The notes below the pieces were generated by a model. That model made no database searches. It was not told where the DNA came from and was given only the letters and a program-made list of their open reading frames with translations. Made by a program: the position numbers and the translations under genes. DNA of 33,330 nt, from positions 1-33,330 of the IMG/VR virus record IMGVR_UViG_3300033141_003795; one strand, given 5' to 3'. Numbering within the stretch: position 1 is the stretch's first letter; each line of letters starts with the position of its first letter. Below are positions 28,378 through 33,330 of this stretch, one piece after another. Source of the stretch: a virus.

Positions 28378-29799
28378 TTAGTTCCAATGTATTACTACTC
28401 TATCTTTATAATTTCTACACCCCTGGTATTTTGCTGGTTTTATTTCTATTTTACCTATAAATATATCAATTAAATTTCTTTTAGCTTCATAATCAATATT
28501 TAAGATATTATCTATATCAAAATTCTTTATAAATTCGTATATATCGCTTTGCAGGTCGGTATCATCTTTTTGTTTTTGCCTTCTTAATATCTGCTCCTTT
28601 TCAAATTTAAGTTCACTGTTTCTTTTTCTGTAAGTTTCAATGTCGATTATTTTTGCAAGGTAGCTGTCAAGTAACCTTGACATTTTAGTGTCAATTTCTG
28701 CAATCTCTTTTTTGAAATTTTCCTTATCCATTTTGAACTCTTTCAAGTATTCTGAAAACCCGTCCTCAAAATCTATCTTAAACTTTTTTATTTTCTCTTT
28801 AATCTCATTCATAACATAATCATCAATTCTTGCAGTTATTTTGTTTTTGCAGGCCTTATATACAATTCCATAACAAAAATAACCGCCCCTATATCTTCTA
28901 AGTTTTTCCCTTACCATCTTTGAACCATAATCAATATTACCTTTCATCCCCCGACCGCATACTCCGCATTTTATATACCCAGTTAAAAGAAATTTTGAGG
29001 GCCTTGTAGGATTAACCCTTCTTGCTATGGTAATTTTTTTATTTACCTTGTCAAATATTTTTTTATCTATTATGGGTTTATGCTTACCCTTTACGACTTT
29101 GCCATTTGTTCTTATCATCCCGATATATATTGGGTTCTGGAGTAATCTTGTAACGGTTCTTATACAATACACACTGCCTCTTGGAGTTCTTATTCCAGCC
29201 TTATATAGATATTTTAAAAGTCCTGATACAGTCATACCCTCATAGAATAAACTGAAAATAAGTTTTACGTTTTTTGAGTGGATAGGGTCTACTATAAGTT
29301 TTCTATCTTTTCTTATATATCCAATTACATCTCCGCCTTCATATTCTCCATTTTCAAGTTTCTGAAGTTTTCCTCTTGATACACGCCTGCCTATCATGCG
29401 CCGTTCCAATTTTGAGAAGATATTTATCATATCCGAGAGAGCGTCTTTTGTTATATCGGACTGGTCAATTATACCTTCCTTTTCGGTGATAATAGAGGTC
29501 TTTGATTTTGCCAATTCATTTTTTAGTAGCCAAAAATCATTGCCTCTGGACAGCCTATCCTGGTCTGTAGCAATCAAGTAATCGGGTTTTAATTTAGGGA
29601 GGTCCTCAAGAAGCTGTAACATTGATGGTCTTTTCTCAATAGTAGCTCCCGATACTGCCTCATCTTCATAAACCTGTATTATTTTTATTTCATGCTTTTC
29701 GGCAAGCTTTTTTGTAATACTCCGCTGAGCTTCAAGAGTATAACTGTCTCTCTGCATCTCGGTTGAATATCTGTGGTATGCAAAGGCTGTTTTCATCAT
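28378..29799 (-). CDS. int: large serine recombinase (phage integrase), 473 aa
   Basis: Catalytic S12 in YHRYSTEMQRDS, then IATDQDRLSRG and FSKLERRMIGRRVSRG of the resolvase domain. A recombinase domain (VIGYIRKD..., LLKYLYKAGIRTPRG) is followed by a zinc-ribbon with CGVC and CYGIVYKAC, and then a coiled-coil segment and a C-terminal IEI..... The length is normal for phage serine integrases. It catalyses attP x attB integration. It has no Shine-Dalgarno and starts just after a promoter-hairpin unit on the + strand. Confidence 0.93.
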   Translation of the reverse strand: MMKTAFAYHRYSTEMQRDSYTLEAQRSITKKLAEKHEIKIIQVYEDEAVSGATIEKRPSMLQLLEDLPKLKPDYLIATDQDRLSRGNDFWLLKNELAKSKTSIITEKEGIIDQSDITKDALSDMINIFSKLERRMIGRRVSRGKLQKLENGEYEGGDVIGYIRKDRKLIVDPIHSKNVKLIFSLFYEGMTVSGLLKYLYKAGIRTPRGSVYCIRTVTRLLQNPIYIGMIRTNGKVVKGKHKPIIDKKIFDKVNKKITIARRVNPTRPSKFLLTGYIKCGVCGRGMKGNIDYGSKMVREKLRRYRGGYFCYGIVYKACKNKITARIDDYVMNEIKEKIKKFKIDFEDGFSEYLKEFKMDKENFKKEIAEIDTKMSRLLDSYLAKIIDIETYRKRNSELKFEKEQILRRQKQKDDTDLQSDIYEFIKNFDIDNILNIDYEAKRNLIDIFIGKIEIKPAKYQGCRNYKDRVVIHWN

Positions 29800-29833
29800 A
29801 TTTATTTAAAATTTGAAAATATTTTAAAACTGT

Positions 29834-29862
29834 TTGACAAATATTTCATATAATTGTAGAAT
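29834..29862 (+). promoter_or_regulatory. consensus-like promoter firing away from the integrase gene
   Basis: TTGACA (29834-29839), a 17-nt spacer and TAGAAT (29857-29862) on the + strand. No + strand gene follows; only a hairpin with a T-tract lies within 80 nt. Both neighbours are on the - strand, so this promoter would make a short untranslated RNA. Confidence 0.6.
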
Positions 29863-29868
29863 AAACTC

Positions 29869-29939
29869 CCGAAAATTATAGATCAAATCGATAGGTCTTG
29901 ATAAAGGTTTTGTCCTTTATCATCACCTATCATTTTTTT
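29869..29939 (+). ncRNA. putative small RNA with long hairpin terminator
   Basis: Downstream of the promoter at 29834-29862. GATAGGT (29890-29896) pairs with ACCTATC (29925-29931). Inside, GATAAAGG (29900-29907) pairs with CCTTTATC (29914-29921), separated by unpaired CTT/ATC. A seven-T run (29933-29939) follows. The expected transcript is about 70 nt and its 3' end touches the stop of the NYN gene on the other strand. It may instead be the terminator of leftward genes or part of the integrase attachment site. Confidence 0.5.
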
Positions 29940-30438
29940 AGAATGAAAGTTTAAATCTCATATCATTCATAAAAAATAGATATTTTCTATATTTCTTCTT
30001 TTTATAAAGTTTAGAAAAATAATATCTATCAGGTATTATTAAGCGTAATAGTTTTCCACCTCTATCTAAATACTTTACTAAGCAATAATAATCACCATCA
30101 CTCGCAACTATTACTGCCTTATCATAATTTGTTATTTTTGTTAGAGTATAAAGTATTAAATTAGAATCTACATTGCCTTTCGTATCCCCATACCTATTGA
30201 TGATTATATGCTTAAATTTTAAAATAAATCCATATTTTATTAATTCTTTGTAAAGAGTTTTTTTTCTAGGAATATATCCTATAAAATAATATGCTTTTAC
30301 GACATCAAATTTATCTTTCAAATATAGCCTAAATTTTTTATAATCTAATTGCCATGCTTGATATTGAATACCTAAATGTAAATTATTCCCATCTATAAAA
30401 GCATAGTTTTTATGTTTTCTTTTTACCTCGTGATTCAA
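29938..30438 (-). CDS. NYN-domain (PIN-like) RNase, 166 aa
   Basis: TTG start with AAGGGA upstream. D16 in FIDGNNL, D91 in GNVDSNL and D114/D116 in ASDGDYY form the acidic site expected for NYN/LabA-type nucleases. It is followed by a basic C-terminus. It overlaps the PD-(D/E)XK-like gene by 29 nt and is likely transcribed with it. A cytoplasmic metal-dependent RNase role is inferred; target unknown. It is in the lysogeny region, where cargo and defence genes are common. Confidence 0.8.
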   Translation of the reverse strand: MNHEVKRKHKNYAFIDGNNLHLGIQYQAWQLDYKKFRLYLKDKFDVVKAYYFIGYIPRKKTLYKELIKYGFILKFKHIIINRYGDTKGNVDSNLILYTLTKITNYDKAVIVASDGDYYCLVKYLDRGGKLLRLIIPDRYYFSKLYKKKKYRKYLFFMNDMRFKLSF

Positions 30439-30691
30439 GTTCTATCCCTTTTTTTCTTGCTAATTCAATTGCTGGTTCAGTGAAACCACTTTTACTAATT
30501 ATTTTTTTTATTCCTTTCTTTGCTGAATCTTTTACTACTCCGCTGTGAACTCGTTCTTTCCAATCTTTGACTTCCACTTTTATTTCACCTCGAGTATAAT
30601 CAGGTTTCCCAGGTCCGCCTATGTGCTTACCTCCATGTTTTTTTGCTTGTTGCTTTTCGTATCTATATCCTCTTCTTTGAGCTTTTTTCAT
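30410..30691 (-). CDS. PD-(D/E)XK-like small nuclease, 93 aa
   Basis: GAGGAGGA RBS. The sequence GYRYEKQQAKKHGG (E12), GGPGKPDY (D31) and IKVEVKDW (E40, K42) shows a PD-X8-ExK pattern expected of a restriction-endonuclease-like fold, close to Holliday-junction-resolvase or Mrr-type nucleases. The C-terminal KSGFTEPAIELARKKGIELESRGKKK also fits. At 93 residues it is very small and may work as a dimer. It overlaps the NYN gene, so the two may form one system. Confidence 0.65.
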   Translation of the reverse strand: MKKAQRRGYRYEKQQAKKHGGKHIGGPGKPDYTRGEIKVEVKDWKERVHSGVVKDSAKKGIKKIISKSGFTEPAIELARKKGIELESRGKKKT

Positions 30692-30946
30692 TTTTCCTCC
30701 TCAATTATATTTCCTATCCAAACTTTATCTATAATATACGAATACTGTTTTCATGGTTTAAAACCTATGTTATCATAGTAATCACCACTATTATCATTAC
30801 TAAAATTTTTAATATCATTTTCAATTTTGAAGGAGTACATTATTTTTTTGCGCATGATGATTAAGGTTAAAAACCAGTATAATATTCAAATTTTCCATCA
30901 AAATTTTTCTTTATCTCATGTTTGAATATTTATTTACTTTACGTTT
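30692..30946. other. 255-bp AT-rich intergenic region
   Basis: Between a membrane protein and the nuclease pair, both on the - strand. No convincing ORF. It holds a likely - strand promoter region for the nuclease pair (TATATTATAG-like AT stretch), an 11-bp dyad (GGTTTAAAACC, 30755-30765), and a 10-bp inverted repeat at 30881-30930. Confidence 0.5.
30881..30930. repeat. 10-bp perfect inverted repeat with 30-nt spacer
   Basis: AATATTCAAA (30881-30890) and TTTGAATATT (30921-30930). It lies just downstream of the membrane-protein stop on the - strand and could form a stem in its 3' UTR or be a protein-binding dyad. No function assigned. Confidence 0.7.
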
Positions 30947-31243
30947 TTATTTAAATATCTTTTTATCTTTTTCGTCTTTATTTATATAATATCTTCTTAT
31001 TTTATTATATTGTTTTCTTTGTCTTATTTTATATACAGCATAGGAAATTAGTGTCCATATAATGCTAATAATTAATGATAGACCCAGTGCTGATGCTATT
31101 CTATATTCACCAACCATTAAAGCAATAAACAAGCCAATTGTAGCAAAAATCATGAAGGCTATAGCACAGCCACCACGTAGAATTATGCCACTTTCTTCCT
31201 TAATTCTACCAATTAAGTTTTTAGTCTTTATGAATCTTCTCAT
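30947..31243 (-). CDS. two-TM small membrane protein, 98 aa
   Basis: Two hydrophobic helices (GGCAIAFMIFATIGLFIALMVG and ASALGLSLIISIIWTLISYAVYKI) with a basic C-terminus. It begins 1 nt after the ImmA/IrrE stop, so translation is likely coupled. No strong RBS. The position in the immunity operon suggests a lysogenic or superinfection-exclusion role. Confidence 0.65.
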   Translation of the reverse strand: MRRFIKTKNLIGRIKEESGIILRGGCAIAFMIFATIGLFIALMVGEYRIASALGLSLIISIIWTLISYAVYKIRQRKQYNKIRRYYINKDEKDKKIFK

Positions 31244-31244
31244 G

Positions 31245-31664
31245 TTATTTAAGGTATTTTTTATTCACCCATACATTCCACCTGAACTCCAAAAATTCCT
31301 TGGTCACCCCAAACTCTTCCGCTATATCACTCAAATCCAAATCCCAAAAATCCCTTCCGATAGTCTTTTTAAATATTCTGTCAGGAATCAGAAACTCAGC
31401 TGCCCATTTTCTAGCCAAGTATTCATTTTTACCTAAAGTTACAAAGTCAGGTCTTGATAAATTAAATGTATTTCCAAAAGAGGTAAAATGATGCCCGAGC
31501 TCCTCAGCAAATACTATTCTTTTGTTTATATAGGTTAATCTTTTCTCAAGGCAGATCAGCTGAGATTTACCTTTCCGGAAATAAAATCCCTTTATCCTAT
31601 AGGGCAAGTATTTTTCTATTACATCTATGTTTTCGTTTTCGGATAGTTCGTATAACCTTTTCAT
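31245..31664 (-). CDS. ImmA/IrrE-type metallopeptidase, 139 aa
   Basis: The segment VFAEELGHHF (E54-E55-L56-G57-H58) is the ImmA/IrrE site with Glu replacing the first His of HExxH, a variant I have seen in related phage proteins. It is followed by KNEYLARKWAAEFLIP, the family's second helix. ImmA-type enzymes cleave the CI repressor of the same phage to trigger induction. It lies in the same operon, downstream of the repressor. Confidence 0.78.
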   Translation of the reverse strand: MKRLYELSENENIDVIEKYLPYRIKGFYFRKGKSQLICLEKRLTYINKRIVFAEELGHHFTSFGNTFNLSRPDFVTLGKNEYLARKWAAEFLIPDRIFKKTIGRDFWDLDLSDIAEEFGVTKEFLEFRWNVWVNKKYLK

Positions 31665-31673
31665 GATTGTTAA

Positions 31674-32366
31674 TTAGCTCTCTGGTGTAAGGGGCGGTAC
31701 TAATTTTATTACTGCTGGAGGATCACAATAACAGGGAGAGGCAAGTATTTCAACCATCGTGATATCATCTGGTATATCTAAAGTTACCCATCCTCTCATT
31801 TTATCTCCAGGAGCTAAATCACCTGCTCCTAATCTTGGTTCTTTACCACCCCAAGCTGCATTATCATATCTATAAGAGTCTGCATCTCTTAGAGCATAAT
31901 TAAGTCCATTATATCCATGAACTTCATCACTTAAATTTTGGATTTCAACATCTAATACTGCTAACCTTCTCCCTTCATCAGGAGCTGAATATTTATCATA
32001 ATCAGTATAGTTTTCTACAGAATGTATTATTACTGAGCAAACCTCTTCTCCTGTATAGGAATCTAAGAATAAAATCTCATCACCTATTCTAAATTCTTGC
32101 GGCGCTTTTGGTTCTTCCTCGATTTTCTCTTCAGCTTCTTCAGCAAGCTTTTTATCTAATTCACCTTGTACTCGTTGTAAATCTTCTTTTACAGCTTTAA
32201 GTTCTTTATCAAGATCTCTTATAACTTGATTTTTACTTTCTAATTCTTTTTGGAGTTCTTCAACTTTACCACTGGAACTACTATCAGGTGAGCAGGATAT
32301 AAAACTAAAAATTAATGCTAAAATAAGAAAAATGATACTAAAATATAACTTTTTTTTAATTTTCAT
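31674..32366 (-). CDS. prophage lipoprotein with DUF4352-like domain, 230 aa
   Basis: AAGGAG RBS 7 nt before ATG. Signal peptide with lipobox ending in C25 (FSFISC), so it is anchored to the outer face of the membrane. Residues 35-90 are a long coiled coil (EELQKELESKNQVIRDLDKELKAVKEDL), then an immunoglobulin-like DUF4352/telokin-type domain (RRLAVLDVEIQNLSDE). Lipoproteins in this position between repressor and integrase in Firmicutes prophages can block superinfecting phages (Ltp-type). Role inferred from position and architecture. Confidence 0.75.
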   Translation of the reverse strand: MKIKKKLYFSIIFLILALIFSFISCSPDSSSSGKVEELQKELESKNQVIRDLDKELKAVKEDLQRVQGELDKKLAEEAEEKIEEEPKAPQEFRIGDEILFLDSYTGEEVCSVIIHSVENYTDYDKYSAPDEGRRLAVLDVEIQNLSDEVHGYNGLNYALRDADSYRYDNAAWGGKEPRLGAGDLAPGDKMRGWVTLDIPDDITMVEILASPCYCDPPAVIKLVPPLTPES

Positions 32367-32413
32367 AAGTTATCTCCTTTCATACTTATATTCCGCAATT
32401 TACATTAAAAAAA

Positions 32414-32779
32414 TTATTTATTTCTCTTTCTAAAATGCTCATCAATTATATTTTTCAGATATTCTATTTCTTCATTAGAGAGCGGAACATCATAACTTTC
32501 TTTATGAAAATTAAGAGTATTAAGCTTTTCTGCTAATCTGCGCTGGCGATATTCTTTAAAGTATTCCGGTTTTAGGTTAAAAGCTTTTGCTATCTTTTTT
32601 ATATATTTATCCTTTGGCGGTAGAGCCTTTTTCTGAACTAACAATACTAAATAACTATCTGATAGACCCGATTTTATTGCAATTTGCATATACGATAGGC
32701 CTTTTCTTTCTTTTAGCTCTTTTAATGCATCGCCAAAATCCTTATTAGTATATTCTTTATTTATACTTATATCAGTCAT
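32414..32779 (-). CDS. CI-like phage repressor, 121 aa
   Basis: HTH XRE domain from about residue 10 (FGDALKELKERKGLSYMQIAIKSGLSDSYLVLLVQKKALPPKDKYIKKIAKAFNL). The ATG at 32779 is chosen because the likely -10 (TATAAT on the - strand, 32792-32787) overlaps the upstream ATG 32788; the transcript would start at or one nt before 32779 and be leaderless, as for lambda cI. Its first codons contain one of three operator copies. It is short, so it lacks a cleavable LexA-like C-domain. Confidence 0.8.
   Translation of the reverse strand: MTDISINKEYTNKDFGDALKELKERKGLSYMQIAIKSGLSDSYLVLLVQKKALPPKDKYIKKIAKAFNLKPEYFKEYRQRRLAEKLNTLNFHKESYDVPLSNEEIEYLKNIIDEHFRKRNK
32765..32776 (-). promoter_or_regulatory. 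operator copy O1 in repressor codons 2-5
   Basis: ACTGATATAAGT on the - strand, 10 of 12 positions two-fold symmetric (ACT-GATATA-AGT). It overlaps the first codons of the repressor (M-T-D-I-S). It lies just downstream of the repressor's presumed transcription start. Confidence 0.7.
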
Positions 32780-32786
32780 AGTAATC

Positions 32787-32792
32787 ATTATA
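32787..32792 (-). promoter_or_regulatory. -10 box of the repressor promoter
   Basis: TATAAT on the - strand, with its last bases overlapping the ATG at 32788. No good -35 is seen 16-18 nt upstream, only T/A tracts, so activation or a weak promoter is possible. It implies a leaderless repressor mRNA. Confidence 0.5.
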
Positions 32793-32823
32793 TACCAAAA
32801 ATTTAAAAATTTTTAAAAAAAAC

Positions 32824-32852
32824 TTGACATTAGCCAAAATATCACTTACACT
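32824..32852 (+). promoter_or_regulatory. rightward early promoter before cro-like gene
   Basis: TTGACA (32824-32829), 17-nt spacer, TACACT (32847-32852). It drives the Cro-like gene and early genes. The start site falls within operator O2. Confidence 0.65.
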
Positions 32853-32867
32853 GATATAAGTTTAAGT
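32850..32867 (+). promoter_or_regulatory. operator copy O2 at the rightward promoter start site
   Basis: ACTGATATAAGTTTAAGT, an 18-nt sequence identical to that at 33072-33089. Its first 12 nt equal the O1 core. It overlaps the -10 end and the start of transcription of the rightward promoter. Confidence 0.75.
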
Positions 32868-32879
32868 ATTAGGAGAAAA

Positions 32880-33110
32880 ATGTATAAACTAAAAGAAATA
32901 TTAAGAGAAAGAGGCTTAAAGCAAAGATGGCTGTCAAAGCAATTGGGTGTAGATGAGACCCAATTAAGTAGATGGATTAACGGTATTAATAAACCTAATT
33001 ACGAGATAATAAAAAAAATATGTAAAATCTTAGATATAAAACCAGAAATTTTTTTTACCGATAATACTGAAACTGATATAAGTTTAAGTGATAAGCAAAA
33101 AGCAATCTAA
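32880..33110 (+). CDS. Cro-like HTH protein, 76 aa
   Basis: AGGAGA precedes ATG. XRE helix-turn-helix (LKQRWLSKQLGVDETQLSRWINGINKPNYEIIKKICKIL). Divergent to the repressor, so a Cro-type antagonist is likely. Its C-terminal codons (TDISLSDK) contain operator O3, and its stop overlaps the next start (TAATG). Confidence 0.85.
   Translation: MYKLKEILRERGLKQRWLSKQLGVDETQLSRWINGINKPNYEIIKKICKILDIKPEIFFTDNTETDISLSDKQKAI
33072..33089 (+). promoter_or_regulatory. operator copy O3 in the end of the cro-like gene
   Basis: An 18-nt exact repeat of O2 lying in the 3' coding end of the Cro-like gene. It could give a third site for repressor binding, roadblock or looping. The same T-D-I-S residues occur at the start of the repressor because the operator is coded there too. 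Confidence 0.7.
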
Positions 33111-33235
33111 TGGAAATAACAAAAGAAGAAATAACTGAAGAAAATGTTACATCCGAGCAAATCAAAAAAATAAAAGAAGTAATTTGGGATTGGGCTATAA
33201 GGGAAATTAATAAGGAAAATAAAAACAGAATTTAA
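33110..33235 (+). CDS. small acidic protein after cro-like gene, 41 aa
   Basis: ATG overlaps the cro-like stop (TAATG). The peptide (MEITKEEITEENVTSEQIKKIKEVIWDWAIREINKENKNRI) is a helical, E/K-rich chain with no known motif. First gene of the early rightward operon after cro. Confidence 0.5.
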   Translation: MEITKEEITEENVTSEQIKKIKEVIWDWAIREINKENKNRI

Positions 33236-33242
33236 TTTTAAA

Positions 33243-33256
33243 GCACTTTAAAGTGC
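33243..33256. promoter_or_regulatory. 14-bp perfect palindrome
   Basis: GCACTTTAAAGTGC, fully symmetric, lies between the 41-aa gene and the ORF that begins at 33276. It differs from O1-O3, so another dimeric regulator may bind there. Confidence 0.6.
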
Positions 33257-33275
33257 GTATAGCTAAAGAAAAGAT

Positions 33276-33330
33276 ATGAATAATACATTTATAGATAAAA
33301 CAATAAAATATTACCGCAGGAAGCAGAATT
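33276..33330 (+). CDS. partial early ORF at window edge
   Basis: ATG 33276 opens MNNTFIDKTIKYYRRKQN, in an otherwise likely intergenic stretch with a weak AAAG SD. It runs to the window end. If the window is circularly joined to its start the frame would stop at once after joining (T + AG), giving 18 aa. Its status is uncertain. Confidence 0.35.
   Translation, partial: MNNTFIDKTIKYYRRKQN

Noticed and set aside
30755-30765. GGTTTAAAACC as CRISPR-type repeat or operator
   Set aside because: Only one copy seen; the odd centre and lack of nearby partners give no support. Mentioned only as a dyad.
1-33330. CRISPR array
   Set aside because: No set of regularly spaced repeats of 24-40 bp was seen; the 46-bp and 22-bp repeats occur only twice and carry start codons.

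Overview
The window looks like most or all of the genome of a temperate, long-tailed, HK97-type phage (siphovirus) or its prophage. It is AT-rich by eye. It uses strong AAGGAG/GGAGG ribosome binding sites, many TTG and GTG starts, ATGA/TAATG stop-start overlaps and U-tract intrinsic terminators. It carries a lipobox lipoprotein and a CI-like/Cro-like/ImmA-IrrE immunity region. These point to a low-GC bacterial host of Firmicutes type or an AT-rich thermophile-like lineage. The host cannot be named from the sequence alone.

Layout. (1) Positions 1-8147, + strand: a dense early operon with many mini-genes and several small zinc-ribbon proteins. It holds a RecB-like PD-(D/E)XK nuclease, a phiC31 Gp3-like protein (candidate recombination directionality factor), a winged-helix-like protein, a membrane-anchored 3D-domain protein, a DUF5131-type radical-SAM-like protein, a DUF4373/DnaD-like replication initiator and a G39P-like helicase-loader candidate. 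An intrinsic terminator at 8189-8223 closes it. (2) 8227-8994: a NinG-like HNH nuclease and two small genes. (3) 9021-28336, + strand: the late operon. It begins with a promoter followed at once by a terminator hairpin. Then come HNH nuclease, small terminase (P27), large terminase, a portal-MuF fusion, S78 protease, HK97 capsid, decoration/fibre-like proteins, head-tail connectors, tail tube, tail chaperone with a -1 frameshift, tape measure, hub, fibres, and a lysis cassette (coiled-coil/TM protein, GH-A-like endolysin with a peptidoglycan-binding domain, M15 peptidase, holin). Internal terminators lie before the protease, after the capsid region and before lysis. (4) 28378-32779, - strand: large serine recombinase, an NYN nuclease with a PD-(D/E)XK-like partner, a small membrane protein, ImmA/IrrE, a DUF4352-like lipoprotein and a CI-like repressor. 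(5) 32824-33330, + strand: a rightward promoter, a Cro-like gene and the start of the early genes, which fits continuation into position 1 if the molecule is circular or permuted.

How it works together. The repressor and Cro-like protein face each other across a switch with three copies of one 12-bp near-palindrome. The rightward promoter would run the early operon. A late promoter with an adjacent terminator suggests antitermination control. Virions are built on the HK97 pathway. Integration is by a serine recombinase whose excision partner may be the Gp3-like early protein. The most unusual items are: a promoter-hairpin unit (putative small RNA) beside an NYN/PD-(D/E)XK gene pair; the operator copies buried in the repressor and cro reading frames; start-site cassettes including a 46-bp perfect direct repeat flanking two genes; a pseudoknot-capable RNA element at 2424-2494; and the GH-A-like endolysin.
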